Origin: Methanosphaera sp. rholeuAM130
GTDB lineage: Archaea > Methanobacteriota > Methanobacteria > Methanobacteriales > Methanobacteriaceae
Reading direction: 5' to 3'
Assembly: GCA_003266065.1 (NCBI GenBank)
Contig: MUZY01000024.1
Coordinates: 811-6,311, forward strand
DNA: 5,501 nt
Position numbers and translations under genes: made by a program. This document shows positions 1-5,474 of the stretch, in pieces (within the stretch, counting starts at the first letter, position 1; the number at the start of each line of letters is the position of its first letter). Under the pieces are notes generated by a model. It was not told where the DNA came from, did not search any database, and saw only the letters and a program-made list of their open reading frames with translations.

Positions 1-3000
1 GATAGGGGAGGAGCGGTATATGTCTATGGAGGTATCGTTAATATAACAGATTCCAACCTTACAGACAATCATGCAGGTAATAAATCAGGAGCAATATTTA
101 ATGCAGCCAACCTCATAATAACGAATTCGACCCTCAAACACAACAACGCAACTGATGGGGGAGCAATAGGAAATACTGGTTTTTTAACCATTACAGATTC
201 CAACATCACTGAAAACCGTGCAGACCAACTGGGAGGAGCAATAATCAACTATAGGTATTTGGGTATTGCACCTAATGTAATCATAATCAATTCCAACATC
301 ACAAAAAACAATGCAACATGTGGTGGAGCCATATTTAGCAATGCTACAATAAATATTACCGACGTCACGCTCAAATACAATAAAGCATCATATCAGGGGG
401 GTGCAATATACAATAATGGAACTTTATCAATCAACATCAGCAGTCTAAACAACAACAACGTAAGCAGTTTCGGTGGAGCAATATTTAATTATGGTACATT
501 ATCGGTTTCAGCCAGTACATTTGAGAATAACAGGGGAAGTTTTGGTGGAGCAATAGACAATTCAGTAGATGGCAGTTTAATAATTAATGGTTCATCATTT
601 TACAACAACAACGGATCTTGGGGTGGAGCGATATATAACTATTATTCTGAAGCTAATATTACAAATGTAACTTTTAGCTATAATAAAGCCACACTTGGTG
701 GAGCATATTATAATGAAAGGGCACTTTCAATCCTGAACAATACTACATTTATCAACAACAATGCAACTGATGGTGGAGCCATATACAATTACTATGAGGA
801 GGAATCTACCACAAAAAGTAGTGGGTTAAATGACATTAGGGAAGTTGCTGATGAAGAGGAAACACTCTATTCTGATATTTACATAATTGACAGTAAATTG
901 AAAAACAATTATGCGAAAAATGATGGTGGAGCAATATACGCCATGGAAAATACATTTACCAATATATCATTGAGCGAATTTGACAACAATACTGCAGAAA
1001 GATATGACGGTGGTGCGATATATAATGGAGGTATCCTTCATATAACTGACAGTACACTATCCAATAATAATGCAAAATTTGATGGTGGAGCGATAAGCAA
1101 CTCCAACAATGCATATCTGAATGCGTCAAATACAAGTTTTACCTATAATCATGCGGAAATGGGTGGAGCATTATATAGCGGAAGCAGAATTTCAATCATG
1201 AACAATACGACCTTTGCATATAACCGGGCTGATTCTGGAGGTGCAATCTACAATGATTATCATTTCGAATTCGGTTCTGATATGAACAGGGCAACTAGTA
1301 CCGGATTAAAAGAAGTTACTGAAGACGAGTATTATATAAATGAAGACATGCTTTTTAATCTTTACATAATCGACAGCAAATTAAACAACAATACTGCAGA
1401 ATATGACGGTGGAGCATTATACAATGAGGGGGATCTCTTAATATATGGCAGCGAACTAACTAACAACAATGTATCCCTCTATGGTGGAGCGATAGAAAAT
1501 AAGGGTATAATGGCTATTGAAGACAGTACCTTGACTGACAACAAGGCTATAAAGGCTGGAGCAGCCATATTCAATTATCTTTATTTATTCATTAACAACT
1601 CTACATTGAATGATAACCTAATTTCCGCTATGGGTTATGACATGAGTGAAATTGATGAAATGGGTGAGATGAATTTCGATGGCGGTGCAGCAATATTCAA
1701 TATTGAAGGTTGTGTAATAGTAAACAATACCACAATAAATAATAACAACGTCAACAGAACAAATGCTTCCGGTGGTGCAATATACAATTGCTACGGTTAC
1801 ATAAGCATAAACATTACTCATATGGAAAAAAACATGGTAAAGGAATCTGGTGGTGCAATCTACAATAACTATGGAAAAATAATTATATTCAATGCCACAA
1901 TAAACAATAACACGGCAAACGCCGGTGGTGCAATCTATAATAATGTTACTGAGGATATAATCGTCGGACCAGAAACTAAAAATATGAAGGCAGAACCTGC
2001 TGATGGGAAAATAGTATTCATTGATGATGAAATAGAATACATTGAATCTGTTGATATACTCATAAACGACACCAACTTCACAGATAACCATGCAGAAAAT
2101 GGTGGTGCAATATACAATGAAAACGGTACAGTTAACATAACAAAAAGCATATTCACAAACAATACCGCGACAAATGGATCAGCAATCAGCAACTATGCCA
2201 ACGCTACAATCCACAACAACACATTCATATCAAACAAGGCAAACATGGAGAAAAGTGCGATTATAGACGTTCCTGATACGGCAACAATAGAAAACAACAT
2301 ACACGATGACACATCAATATTCTACGGAACCATCTATACAGATGGTGATGCAGTCACGATAACAAATAACATATTCGATGATGGAATCGTAAACACTACA
2401 ATCACTATAACAACCAACAATTCAAAGCCTACGGTAAATGACACGATTGAAATTAAATTACTGCTACAGGATCAAAATAACAATAATGTATCAGGACAAA
2501 ACATCACATTAACCATTGACGGCATGCCACATAAACTAACAACAGCCAACAATGGAACAACAACATACAAGCACACATTAACATCCAACATGACACACGT
2601 AACTGCCAAATTCGAAGGTAATTACCCATACAATAAAACTAATGCAACACTGGACATCACGGCCAAAAAGATAAACACGAAATTAACTTTAAACGTATCA
2701 AACAGCACGCCATTAAACAATACTCCTGTTACGATTACTGCCATATTGAATGATGCCAAAAACAACAACATATCCAGTCAGGACATTACATTGAATATTG
2801 CAGGAAAAACAGTTACCATAAAAACAAACTCTAACGGAACAGCCACATACATGTATACTCCAACTAAAGTGGAAGAACAGACCATCACGGCAACATACAA
2901 GGGCAACAGTCAGTACAGTAACAGTACGAAGACAAGTAGCATAACAGTCAAAAAGCTTAACACTACCCTAACGATTAAGGTATCCAACAGTACGCCTTTA

Positions 3001-4527
3001 AATAATACTCCTGTGAATATTACGGTTACTTTGAAGGATGCTAATGGTATGGCAGTCTCCGGTGAGAATGTTACTTTGAGTGTTGGTGGCAATACGTTTA
3101 CGGTTAAAACCGATGCAAGTGGTGTTGCCCTACAGGCTTACACTCCAACCAAGGTAGAAAATCAGACAATCGCGGCAACCTATAAAGGAAACAGTCAGTT
3201 GAATAACGCTACAGCATCAACAACCATAAGCGTTAAGAAAAAAAACACTAAATTAACGATTAAGGTATCCAACAGCACACCTGTTAACAATACTCCTATT
3301 AACATCACGGTTACATTGAAGGATGCAAACAACAAAAACCTATCCGGCCAGAACCTTACATTAAAGGTCGGTGATAAAACATTCAATCTCAAAACAAATG
3401 CCAACGGTACAGTTACACAGGCATATGCACCTGTTAAAGTAGAAACACTAACAATCACAGCAACATATAAAGGTAGCACACAATACAATGGCAGTACAAA
3501 GTCAACCAACATAACAGTCAGAAACAAATACAATACAAAAACGGTTGTTAACACGGCAAATGGTACAATAGGAGAGAAATTGGTACTTAAAGCCACAGTA
3601 ACCGACCAAAACAATGCCAAAGTAAATGATGGAAACTTAATCTTTAAAATAAACGGGGTAACCATAAAGGACAACGGTAAACTCTCCGGCAGTGACAATC
3701 CCCTCAAGGTAAAAGTAGTAAACGGAGTGGCAACCGCCACGATAATACCGGATGTTACCATGAAAAGTGCCCAAACGATAATCGCATCATATGTCGGAAC
3801 GGACATATACAACAAGTCCACAAGTAACCCTGCAAATATTAAGATATCCCTGAGAAATGCAAGTATTGAAATAACTACCAACGTCAAAAAAATCAAGCAG
3901 GGACAGGTACTGACAATAACTGCCAAGGTATATGACACTACAAACAGCAAGAAATCCACTAACTTAACCAAGTTTGACGGTGAATACGTATACTTCAAGG
4001 TAAACGGCATAACGCTCAAGGATGAAAACAATCAAACAATCAAGGTTAAACTCGTCAATGGTGTAGCTACCGTCAATTATACAGTACCATTGGGTATTGC
4101 ATGTATCATGGACTGCAATAGCATGGCGGTTAAGAATCATACGATAATAGCCGGTTACTACAACAACAACTACAATACGACATCACAGACAGCTACCTTC
4201 CAGGTGGAAAGATCCAACCTAACACTAGAGATATCAAACGTCACGGCAAACAACAGGACGCATAAACTGTCGCTTAAGGTAACAGTCAAGGATTACCTTG
4301 GAAATGTGGTGGCAGGCCCTAACAAGTTTATCATAAAACTCAACGGACTGAGCATAACCAATGGTACTCAAGCCATGTACTACTACTCAGTGGATGGCAT
4401 ATTAACCATTAGCAACATTGACATTCCAGTCTACAACAAATATAACAACCTGGAGGTTGTAACACAGGATAGACTGGCATATACAAGTCAGCGTAACACT
4501 ACAACTATAATTAATGTATTGAATTAA
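1..4527 (+). CDS. Adhesin-like surface protein: Pmp-type beta-helix repeats plus Ig-like domains (5'-partial)
   Basis: The frame is open from base 1 to the TAA at 4525-4527, giving 1508 visible residues, so the true start and signal peptide lie upstream. The TTG at 259 is internal: the repeats run straight through it. Residues 1-796 are short rungs carrying GGA[I/V/L]-x-N and [F/L]xxN-like motifs, as in chlamydial Pmp proteins and other right-handed parallel beta-helices. Residues about 797-1508 are seven Ig-like modules. The protein is very rich in Asn, Thr and Ser, with dozens of N-x-S/T sequons spread over its length, and has few cysteines (107, 571, 597, 1368, 1372). No catalytic motif is seen. 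Known relatives are large secreted adhesin-like proteins of gut Methanobacteriales, thought to bind partner cells or host glycans; that role here is inferred. No C-terminal membrane helix, LPXTG or PGF-CTERM-like signal is visible, so anchoring is unknown. It could equally be annotated 'right-handed parallel beta-helix repeat-containing protein' or 'Ig-like domain repeat protein'. Confidence 0.93.
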   Translation, partial: DRGGAVYVYGGIVNITDSNLTDNHAGNKSGAIFNAANLIITNSTLKHNNATDGGAIGNTGFLTITDSNITENRADQLGGAIINYRYLGIAPNVIIINSNITKNNATCGGAIFSNATINITDVTLKYNKASYQGGAIYNNGTLSINISSLNNNNVSSFGGAIFNYGTLSVSASTFENNRGSFGGAIDNSVDGSLIINGSSFYNNNGSWGGAIYNYYSEANITNVTFSYNKATLGGAYYNERALSILNNTTFINNNATDGGAIYNYYEEESTTKSSGLNDIREVADEEETLYSDIYIIDSKLKNNYAKNDGGAIYAMENTFTNISLSEFDNNTAERYDGGAIYNGGILHITDSTLSNNNAKFDGGAISNSNNAYLNASNTSFTYNHAEMGGALYSGSRISIMNNTTFAYNRADSGGAIYNDYHFEFGSDMNRATSTGLKEVTEDEYYINEDMLFNLYIIDSKLNNNTAEYDGGALYNEGDLLIYGSELTNNNVSLYGGAIENKGIMAIEDSTLTDNKAIKAGAAIFNYLYLFINNSTLNDNLISAMGYDMSEIDEMGEMNFDGGAAIFNIEGCVIVNNTTINNNNVNRTNASGGAIYNCYGYISINITHMEKNMVKESGGAIYNNYGKIIIFNATINNNTANAGGAIYNNVTEDIIVGPETKNMKAEPADGKIVFIDDEIEYIESVDILINDTNFTDNHAENGGAIYNENGTVNITKSIFTNNTATNGSAISNYANATIHNNTFISNKANMEKSAIIDVPDTATIENNIHDDTSIFYGTIYTDGDAVTITNNIFDDGIVNTTITITTNNSKPTVNDTIEIKLLLQDQNNNNVSGQNITLTIDGMPHKLTTANNGTTTYKHTLTSNMTHVTAKFEGNYPYNKTNATLDITAKKINTKLTLNVSNSTPLNNTPVTITAILNDAKNNNISSQDITLNIAGKTVTIKTNSNGTATYMYTPTKVEEQTITATYKGNSQYSNSTKTSSITVKKLNTTLTIKVSNSTPLNNTPVNITVTLKDANGMAVSGENVTLSVGGNTFTVKTDASGVALQAYTPTKVENQTIAATYKGNSQLNNATASTTISVKKKNTKLTIKVSNSTPVNNTPINITVTLKDANNKNLSGQNLTLKVGDKTFNLKTNANGTVTQAYAPVKVETLTITATYKGSTQYNGSTKSTNITVRNKYNTKTVVNTANGTIGEKLVLKATVTDQNNAKVNDGNLIFKINGVTIKDNGKLSGSDNPLKVKVVNGVATATIIPDVTMKSAQTIIASYVGTDIYNKSTSNPANIKISLRNASIEITTNVKKIKQGQVLTITAKVYDTTNSKKSTNLTKFDGEYVYFKVNGITLKDENNQTIKVKLVNGVATVNYTVPLGIACIMDCNSMAVKNHTIIAGYYNNNYNTTSQTATFQVERSNLTLEISNVTANNRTHKLSLKVTVKDYLGNVVAGPNKFIIKLNGLSITNGTQAMYYYSVDGILTISNIDIPVYNKYNNLEVVTQDRLAYTSQRNTTTIINVLN
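796..876 (+). other. Acidic insert 1 in the beta-helix (residues 266-292)
   Basis: Directly after GGAIYNYY the rung pattern stops and a stretch rich in Glu, Asp and Ser/Thr follows (EEESTTKSSGLNDIREV, then DEEE) before the ladder resumes at IYIIDSKL. In a beta-helix such non-repeat segments usually protrude as loops from one side of the coil. Ligand or cation binding is possible but not shown. Confidence 0.6.
1261..1359 (+). other. Acidic insert 2 in the beta-helix (residues 421-453)
   Basis: This insert also follows directly after a GGAIYN rung edge (GGAIYNDY), is rich in Glu, Asp and Tyr, and contains ATSTGLKEVTEDEYY before the ladder resumes at LYIIDSKL. It resembles insert 1 in position and in the [S/T]GL..EV core, so the two probably share an origin. 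Confidence 0.6.
1621..1680 (+). other. Met/Glu/Asp-rich insert 3 in the beta-helix (residues 541-560)
   Basis: About 20 residues (ISAMGYDMSEIDEMGEMNFD) separate an NDNL element from the next GGAA motif. Unlike inserts 1, 2 and 4, this one lies before the GGA rather than after GGAIYN, so it would protrude from a different turn. It has several Met and acidic residues, unlike the Asn/Thr-rich surroundings. Confidence 0.5.
1951..2055 (+). other. Acidic insert 4 in the beta-helix (residues 651-685)
   Basis: After GGAIYNNVT the ladder is interrupted by about 35 residues with Lys, Pro and clustered acids (EDIIVGPETKNMKAEPADGK, then FIDDEIEYIES) before resuming at DILINDTNF. It occupies the same place in the rung as inserts 1 and 2 but has no clear sequence similarity to them beyond charge. 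Confidence 0.55.
2389..2670 (+). other. Ig-like module 1 (diverged, residues 797-890)
   Basis: This is the first beta-sandwich module after the beta-helix. It follows the same strand order as the later modules: TITITTNNSKPTVNDTIEI, then LLLQDQNNNNVSGQNITLTI, a Gly-containing turn, TTANNGTTTYKHT, then AKFEGNYPYNKTNATLDITA. It is the most diverged of the short modules, about 94 residues long, and links the helix to the near-identical modules 2-4. The pattern fits bacterial Ig-like (Big_3-type) repeats. Confidence 0.75.
2671..3525 (+). repeat. Three tandem 285-bp Ig-like repeats (modules 2, 3 and 4)
   Basis: The units are 2671-2955, 2956-3240 and 3241-3525, each exactly 95 codons. Each reads L[N/T]xKVSNSTPxNNTPxxIT, a [D/N]A[K/N] turn, [S/G][Q/E][D/N][I/V/L]TL.[I/V], TNxxG.[A/V], [Y/A]xPxKVE, [T/A]ATYKG[N/S][S/T]Q and [S/N]xT[V/I][K/R][K/N]. 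Modules 3 and 4 still share a 20-bp identical run at 2971-2990 and 3256-3275. Equal length and near-identical strand order indicate recent tandem duplication of one Ig-like domain. Such modules usually act as a stalk that holds the functional N-terminal region away from the cell wall; that role is inferred. Confidence 0.85.
3526..4524 (+). other. C-terminal Ig-like modules 5, 6 and 7 (residues 1176-1508)
   Basis: Approximate borders are 3526-3855, 3856-4212 and 4213-4524. Modules 5 and 6 share FK[I/V]NG[V/I]T[I/L]KD, then KVK[V/L]VNGVAT, then a Tyr-containing ASY or AGYY strand. Module 7 begins with SNLTLEISNVTANN and ends in QRNTTTIINVLN at the stop codon. I recognise the NGxTxKD...VNGVA pattern from other Methanobacteriales adhesin-like proteins, where it recurs near the C-terminus. 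Module 6 carries the only close Cys pair, CIMDC (1368 and 1372). Nothing after module 7 could anchor the protein. Confidence 0.7.
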
Positions 4528-4548
4528 ATTCAATACTCTCTTTTTTTT
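4516..4548 (+). terminator. Intrinsic-type terminator overlapping the adhesin stop codon
   Basis: GTATTGAATT (4516-4525) and AATTCAATAC (4527-4536) are perfect reverse complements around a single central A. The TAA stop (4525-4527) therefore lies at the apex, and in RNA the innermost pairs would open into a small loop. After CTCTC comes an uninterrupted run of eight T's (4541-4548). Archaeal termination depends mainly on the U-tract, with stems optional, so the T8 run is the key element. The stem is AT-rich and not very stable. Confidence 0.75.
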
Positions 4549-4814
4549 AAATCAAATTATTGATGATTAATCATTTATTGTTTTTGTGAAAATTGGACCA
4601 TTTAAATCATGTCAATTTTTTGGTATATGTTGAATAAATCTAAAAATCATCAAAAATTCTAAAAATTTAAATATGAAATTAGACGATATTTTTTAATTTA
4701 GGGTAATTTAATATTCTTTATAAGTTATTTTAGGTAATAAAAGATATGATTTCTTTAAATAATTCTATATATTTATTGTAAAGTATTTTAAAGATTTTAT
4801 CTTAACTTTTCTTT

Positions 4815-4987
4815 AACCGTCCATAAACCGTCCATTTTTTTCAAAATTTGGTCAAGTTATCGAATTATTAAAGAAGCAGTTGATTAAATTATATCATCTT
4901 ATTTAAACTATGTGTATAATTGATTATAAAAATAAAATAAAAGAAGATGAAAAGCGTCCATTTTTTAGGGGTAACCGTCCATTTTTC
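4815..4987. repeat. Four copies of a CCGTCCAT(T)n motif
   Basis: CCGTCCAT occurs at 4817-4824, 4828-4835 and 4975-4982, and the variant GCGTCCAT at 4954-4961. Copies 1, 2 and 4 are preceded by AA, and copies 2-4 are followed by T-runs of 7, 6 and 5 bases (counting the final T of the motif). All lie in the same orientation. Start-to-start distances are 11, 126 and 21 bp, all near multiples of 10.5 bp. The motif stands out because its GC content is far above its surroundings, and I see no further copy in the window. It could be a protein-binding array; no known archaeal regulator or origin box is recognised. Confidence 0.55.
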
Positions 4988-5244
4988 ACGAGTACCTTTT
5001 AATAATCGATTTCTATCCTTTTTGAGAATGATTTTTTTAACTGAATATTGTAGATTTCTTTTTATTTTTAGTAGTGACATGTCCAGTTTACGTAATTATA
5101 CTTGTCCTCATGTTTTTGTCCGAAACTTGTTTGAATTTCTAATGAGTCTATCTGTAATATATAACTATCACATCAGGAAAAATATATTTGGAAGTAACCG
5201 TTATATTACATAAATTATTTAAAATAGAAAGCCAACTACATGTG

Positions 5245-5258
5245 ATATGAGATCATAT
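5245..5258. repeat. Short inverted repeat in the leader region
   Basis: ATATGA (5245-5250) and TCATAT (5253-5258) are reverse complements separated by GA. The dyad is short and AT-rich, about 220 bp before the next start codon. It may be a regulator site or chance. Confidence 0.25.
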
Positions 5259-5337
5259 TAACTTCTAATCTCCATTAAATTATCCTAAAATAAAAGTATT
5301 TGTCTTATAATCATCTATACTCAAAGATTCTCTATGG

Positions 5338-5367
5338 CTATATAATAATAGTTGAATATTAATATTC
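5338..5367 (+). promoter_or_regulatory. Candidate distal TATA box with adjacent perfect palindrome
   Basis: CTATATAATAAT at 5338-5349 is a good match to the archaeal TATA-box pattern. Nine bases after its TATATAA core comes GAATATTAATATTC (5354-5367), a perfect 14-bp palindrome placed between the box and the start site it would specify (near 5370). Use of this promoter would give the next gene a leader of about 100 nt. Its ATTAATATT core recurs at 5394-5402. Confidence 0.35.
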
Positions 5368-5427
5368 TTTGTTGGCTCAAAAAAGCTGGAAAAATTAATA
5401 TTAAACAAAGTACAATAATATAACCAA

Positions 5428-5443
5428 GAACAATATATTGTTC
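5428..5443 (+). promoter_or_regulatory. Candidate proximal promoter/operator: perfect 16-bp palindrome over a TATA-like core
   Basis: GAACAATATATTGTTC is a perfect dyad with G/C ends. Its centre AATATATT resembles an archaeal TATA box and lies about 40 bp before the ATG at 5475, which would place transcription start near 5460 with a short leader that still includes the ribosome-binding site. A dyad over a TATA box is the usual layout for an archaeal repressor that blocks TBP/TFB. The regulator is unknown, and in DNA this AT-rich a chance palindrome cannot be excluded. Confidence 0.4.
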
Positions 5444-5464
5444 GATTTGAATAAAAAAAAATTT

Positions 5465-5470
5465 GGAAGT
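5465..5470 (+). promoter_or_regulatory. Ribosome-binding site of the next gene
   Basis: GGAAGT differs by one base from the GGAGGT core complementary to archaeal 16S rRNA. It ends 4 nt before the ATG at 5475 and 7 nt before the alternative ATG at 5478, so it suits either start and supports a real gene beginning here. Confidence 0.5.
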
Positions 5471-5474
5471 ATAT

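Larger units (their letters stand above)
622..1422 (+). repeat. Imperfect segmental duplication inside the beta-helix (622-939 and 1084-1422)
   Basis: Two stretches of just over 100 residues align beyond the basic rung pattern. Both run GGAI.N, then a YN[K/H]A[T/E][L/M]GGA rung, then S-I-[L/M]-NNTTF, then GGAIYN.Y, then an acidic insert containing [S/T]GL[N/K] and EV[A/T], then [I/L]YIIDSKL.NN.A and DGGA. The offset between copies is 462-465 bp at the start and 483 bp after the insert, because the second insert is six residues longer. Sharing the odd insert as well as the rungs argues for duplication of a multi-rung block rather than independent drift. The DNA copies have diverged considerably. 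Confidence 0.65.
1..2388 (+). repeat. Protein-coding array of about 25 GGA-type beta-helix rungs
   Basis: I count 22 strict GGA motifs (for example RGGAVY, CGGAIF, WGGAIY, MGGALY, FDGGAAIF) and at least three degenerate ones (SGAIF, KAGAAIF, NGSAIS). Most are separated by about 20-30 residues of the pattern GGAIYN...L.I..S.F..NNA. The [F/L]xxN element (TFENN, SFYNN, TFSYN, TFINN, SLSEFDNN) sits a few residues before the next GGA, matching the two-part chlamydial Pmp repeat and the beta-helix stacking pattern in which Asn and small residues occupy tight turns. The last rungs (about 2200-2388) lose GGA but keep the NNTF and NNIF ladder, which looks like a capping region before the first Ig-like module. 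The repeats are conserved in protein but diverged in DNA, so the array is old rather than freshly amplified. Confidence 0.88.
4549..5474. other. Long AT-rich intergenic region without a credible gene
   Basis: About 925 bp separate the adhesin terminator from the next start codon. GC is roughly one-fifth, clearly below the upstream coding region. Stop codons are frequent in all frames. The longest open frames (4947-5213 on + and 4889-5080 on -) overlap each other, lack a convincing ribosome-binding site and give Phe/Ile/Lys-rich products with no recognisable motif, so I do not call them. No tRNA, rRNA or CRISPR pattern is visible. The notable contents are the CCGTCCAT repeats (4815-4987) and the TATA-like and palindromic elements (5245-5443), listed separately. 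The stretch 4575-4810 holds only low-complexity A/T runs that I can see. Confidence 0.7.

Noticed and set aside
259..261. TTG as a possible start codon of the adhesin gene
   Set aside because: The frame is open back to base 1 and the upstream 86 residues carry the same GGA rungs, so TTG 259 is internal and the gene is truncated by the window edge.
1618..2192. Two overlapping minus-strand open frames (1618-2091 and 1935-2192)
   Set aside because: They are complements of the beta-helix repeats with Tyr/Cys/Ile- or Ser/Phe-rich low-complexity products, and overlap each other.
2910..3092. Minus-strand open frame of 60 residues
   Set aside because: It is antisense to Ig-like modules 2 and 3 and looks hydrophobic only because it complements Thr/Asn/Lys codons.
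3195..4031. Long open frame of 278 residues on the minus strand
   Set aside because: It lies wholly antisense to the Ig-like modules. Its hydrophobic Leu/Val/Phe-rich product is what the complement of Asn/Thr/Lys-rich codons gives, and no ribosome-binding site or domain is seen.
4563..4574. Palindrome ATGATTAATCAT just after the terminator
   Set aside because: A 12-bp A/T-rich palindrome is expected by chance in this region, and it has no promoter or gene next to it.
4589..4621. AAAATTG ... CAATTTT inverted repeat with a T-run as a second terminator
   Set aside because: The stem is 7 bp, nearly all A/T, with a 17-nt loop, and the T's are partly within the stem. The signal at 4516-4548 is far better.
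4815..4987. CCGTCCAT copies as a CRISPR array
   Set aside because: The units are too short, spacing is irregular (11, 126 and 21 bp), and there are only four copies with no spacer structure or cas gene.
4889..5080. Minus-strand open frame of 63 residues with KWT repeated
   Set aside because: It overlaps the plus-strand frame, and the repeated KWT comes from the same CCGTCCAT copies read in reverse. The Lys/Ile-rich ends match AT-rich non-coding DNA.
4947..5213. Plus-strand open frame of 88 residues beginning MKSVHFLGVTVHF
   Set aside because: Its first codons are just the CCGTCCAT repeat read in frame, there is no good ribosome-binding site, and the Phe/Ser/Asn-rich product has no motif I know. 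A small real protein cannot be fully excluded, but the evidence is too weak to list it.
5230..5377. AGCCAAC (5230-5236) and GTTGGCT (5371-5377) as terminal inverted repeats of a small element
   Set aside because: Only 7 bp match, no target-site duplication flanks them, and nothing between them resembles a transposase or a MITE-like fold.
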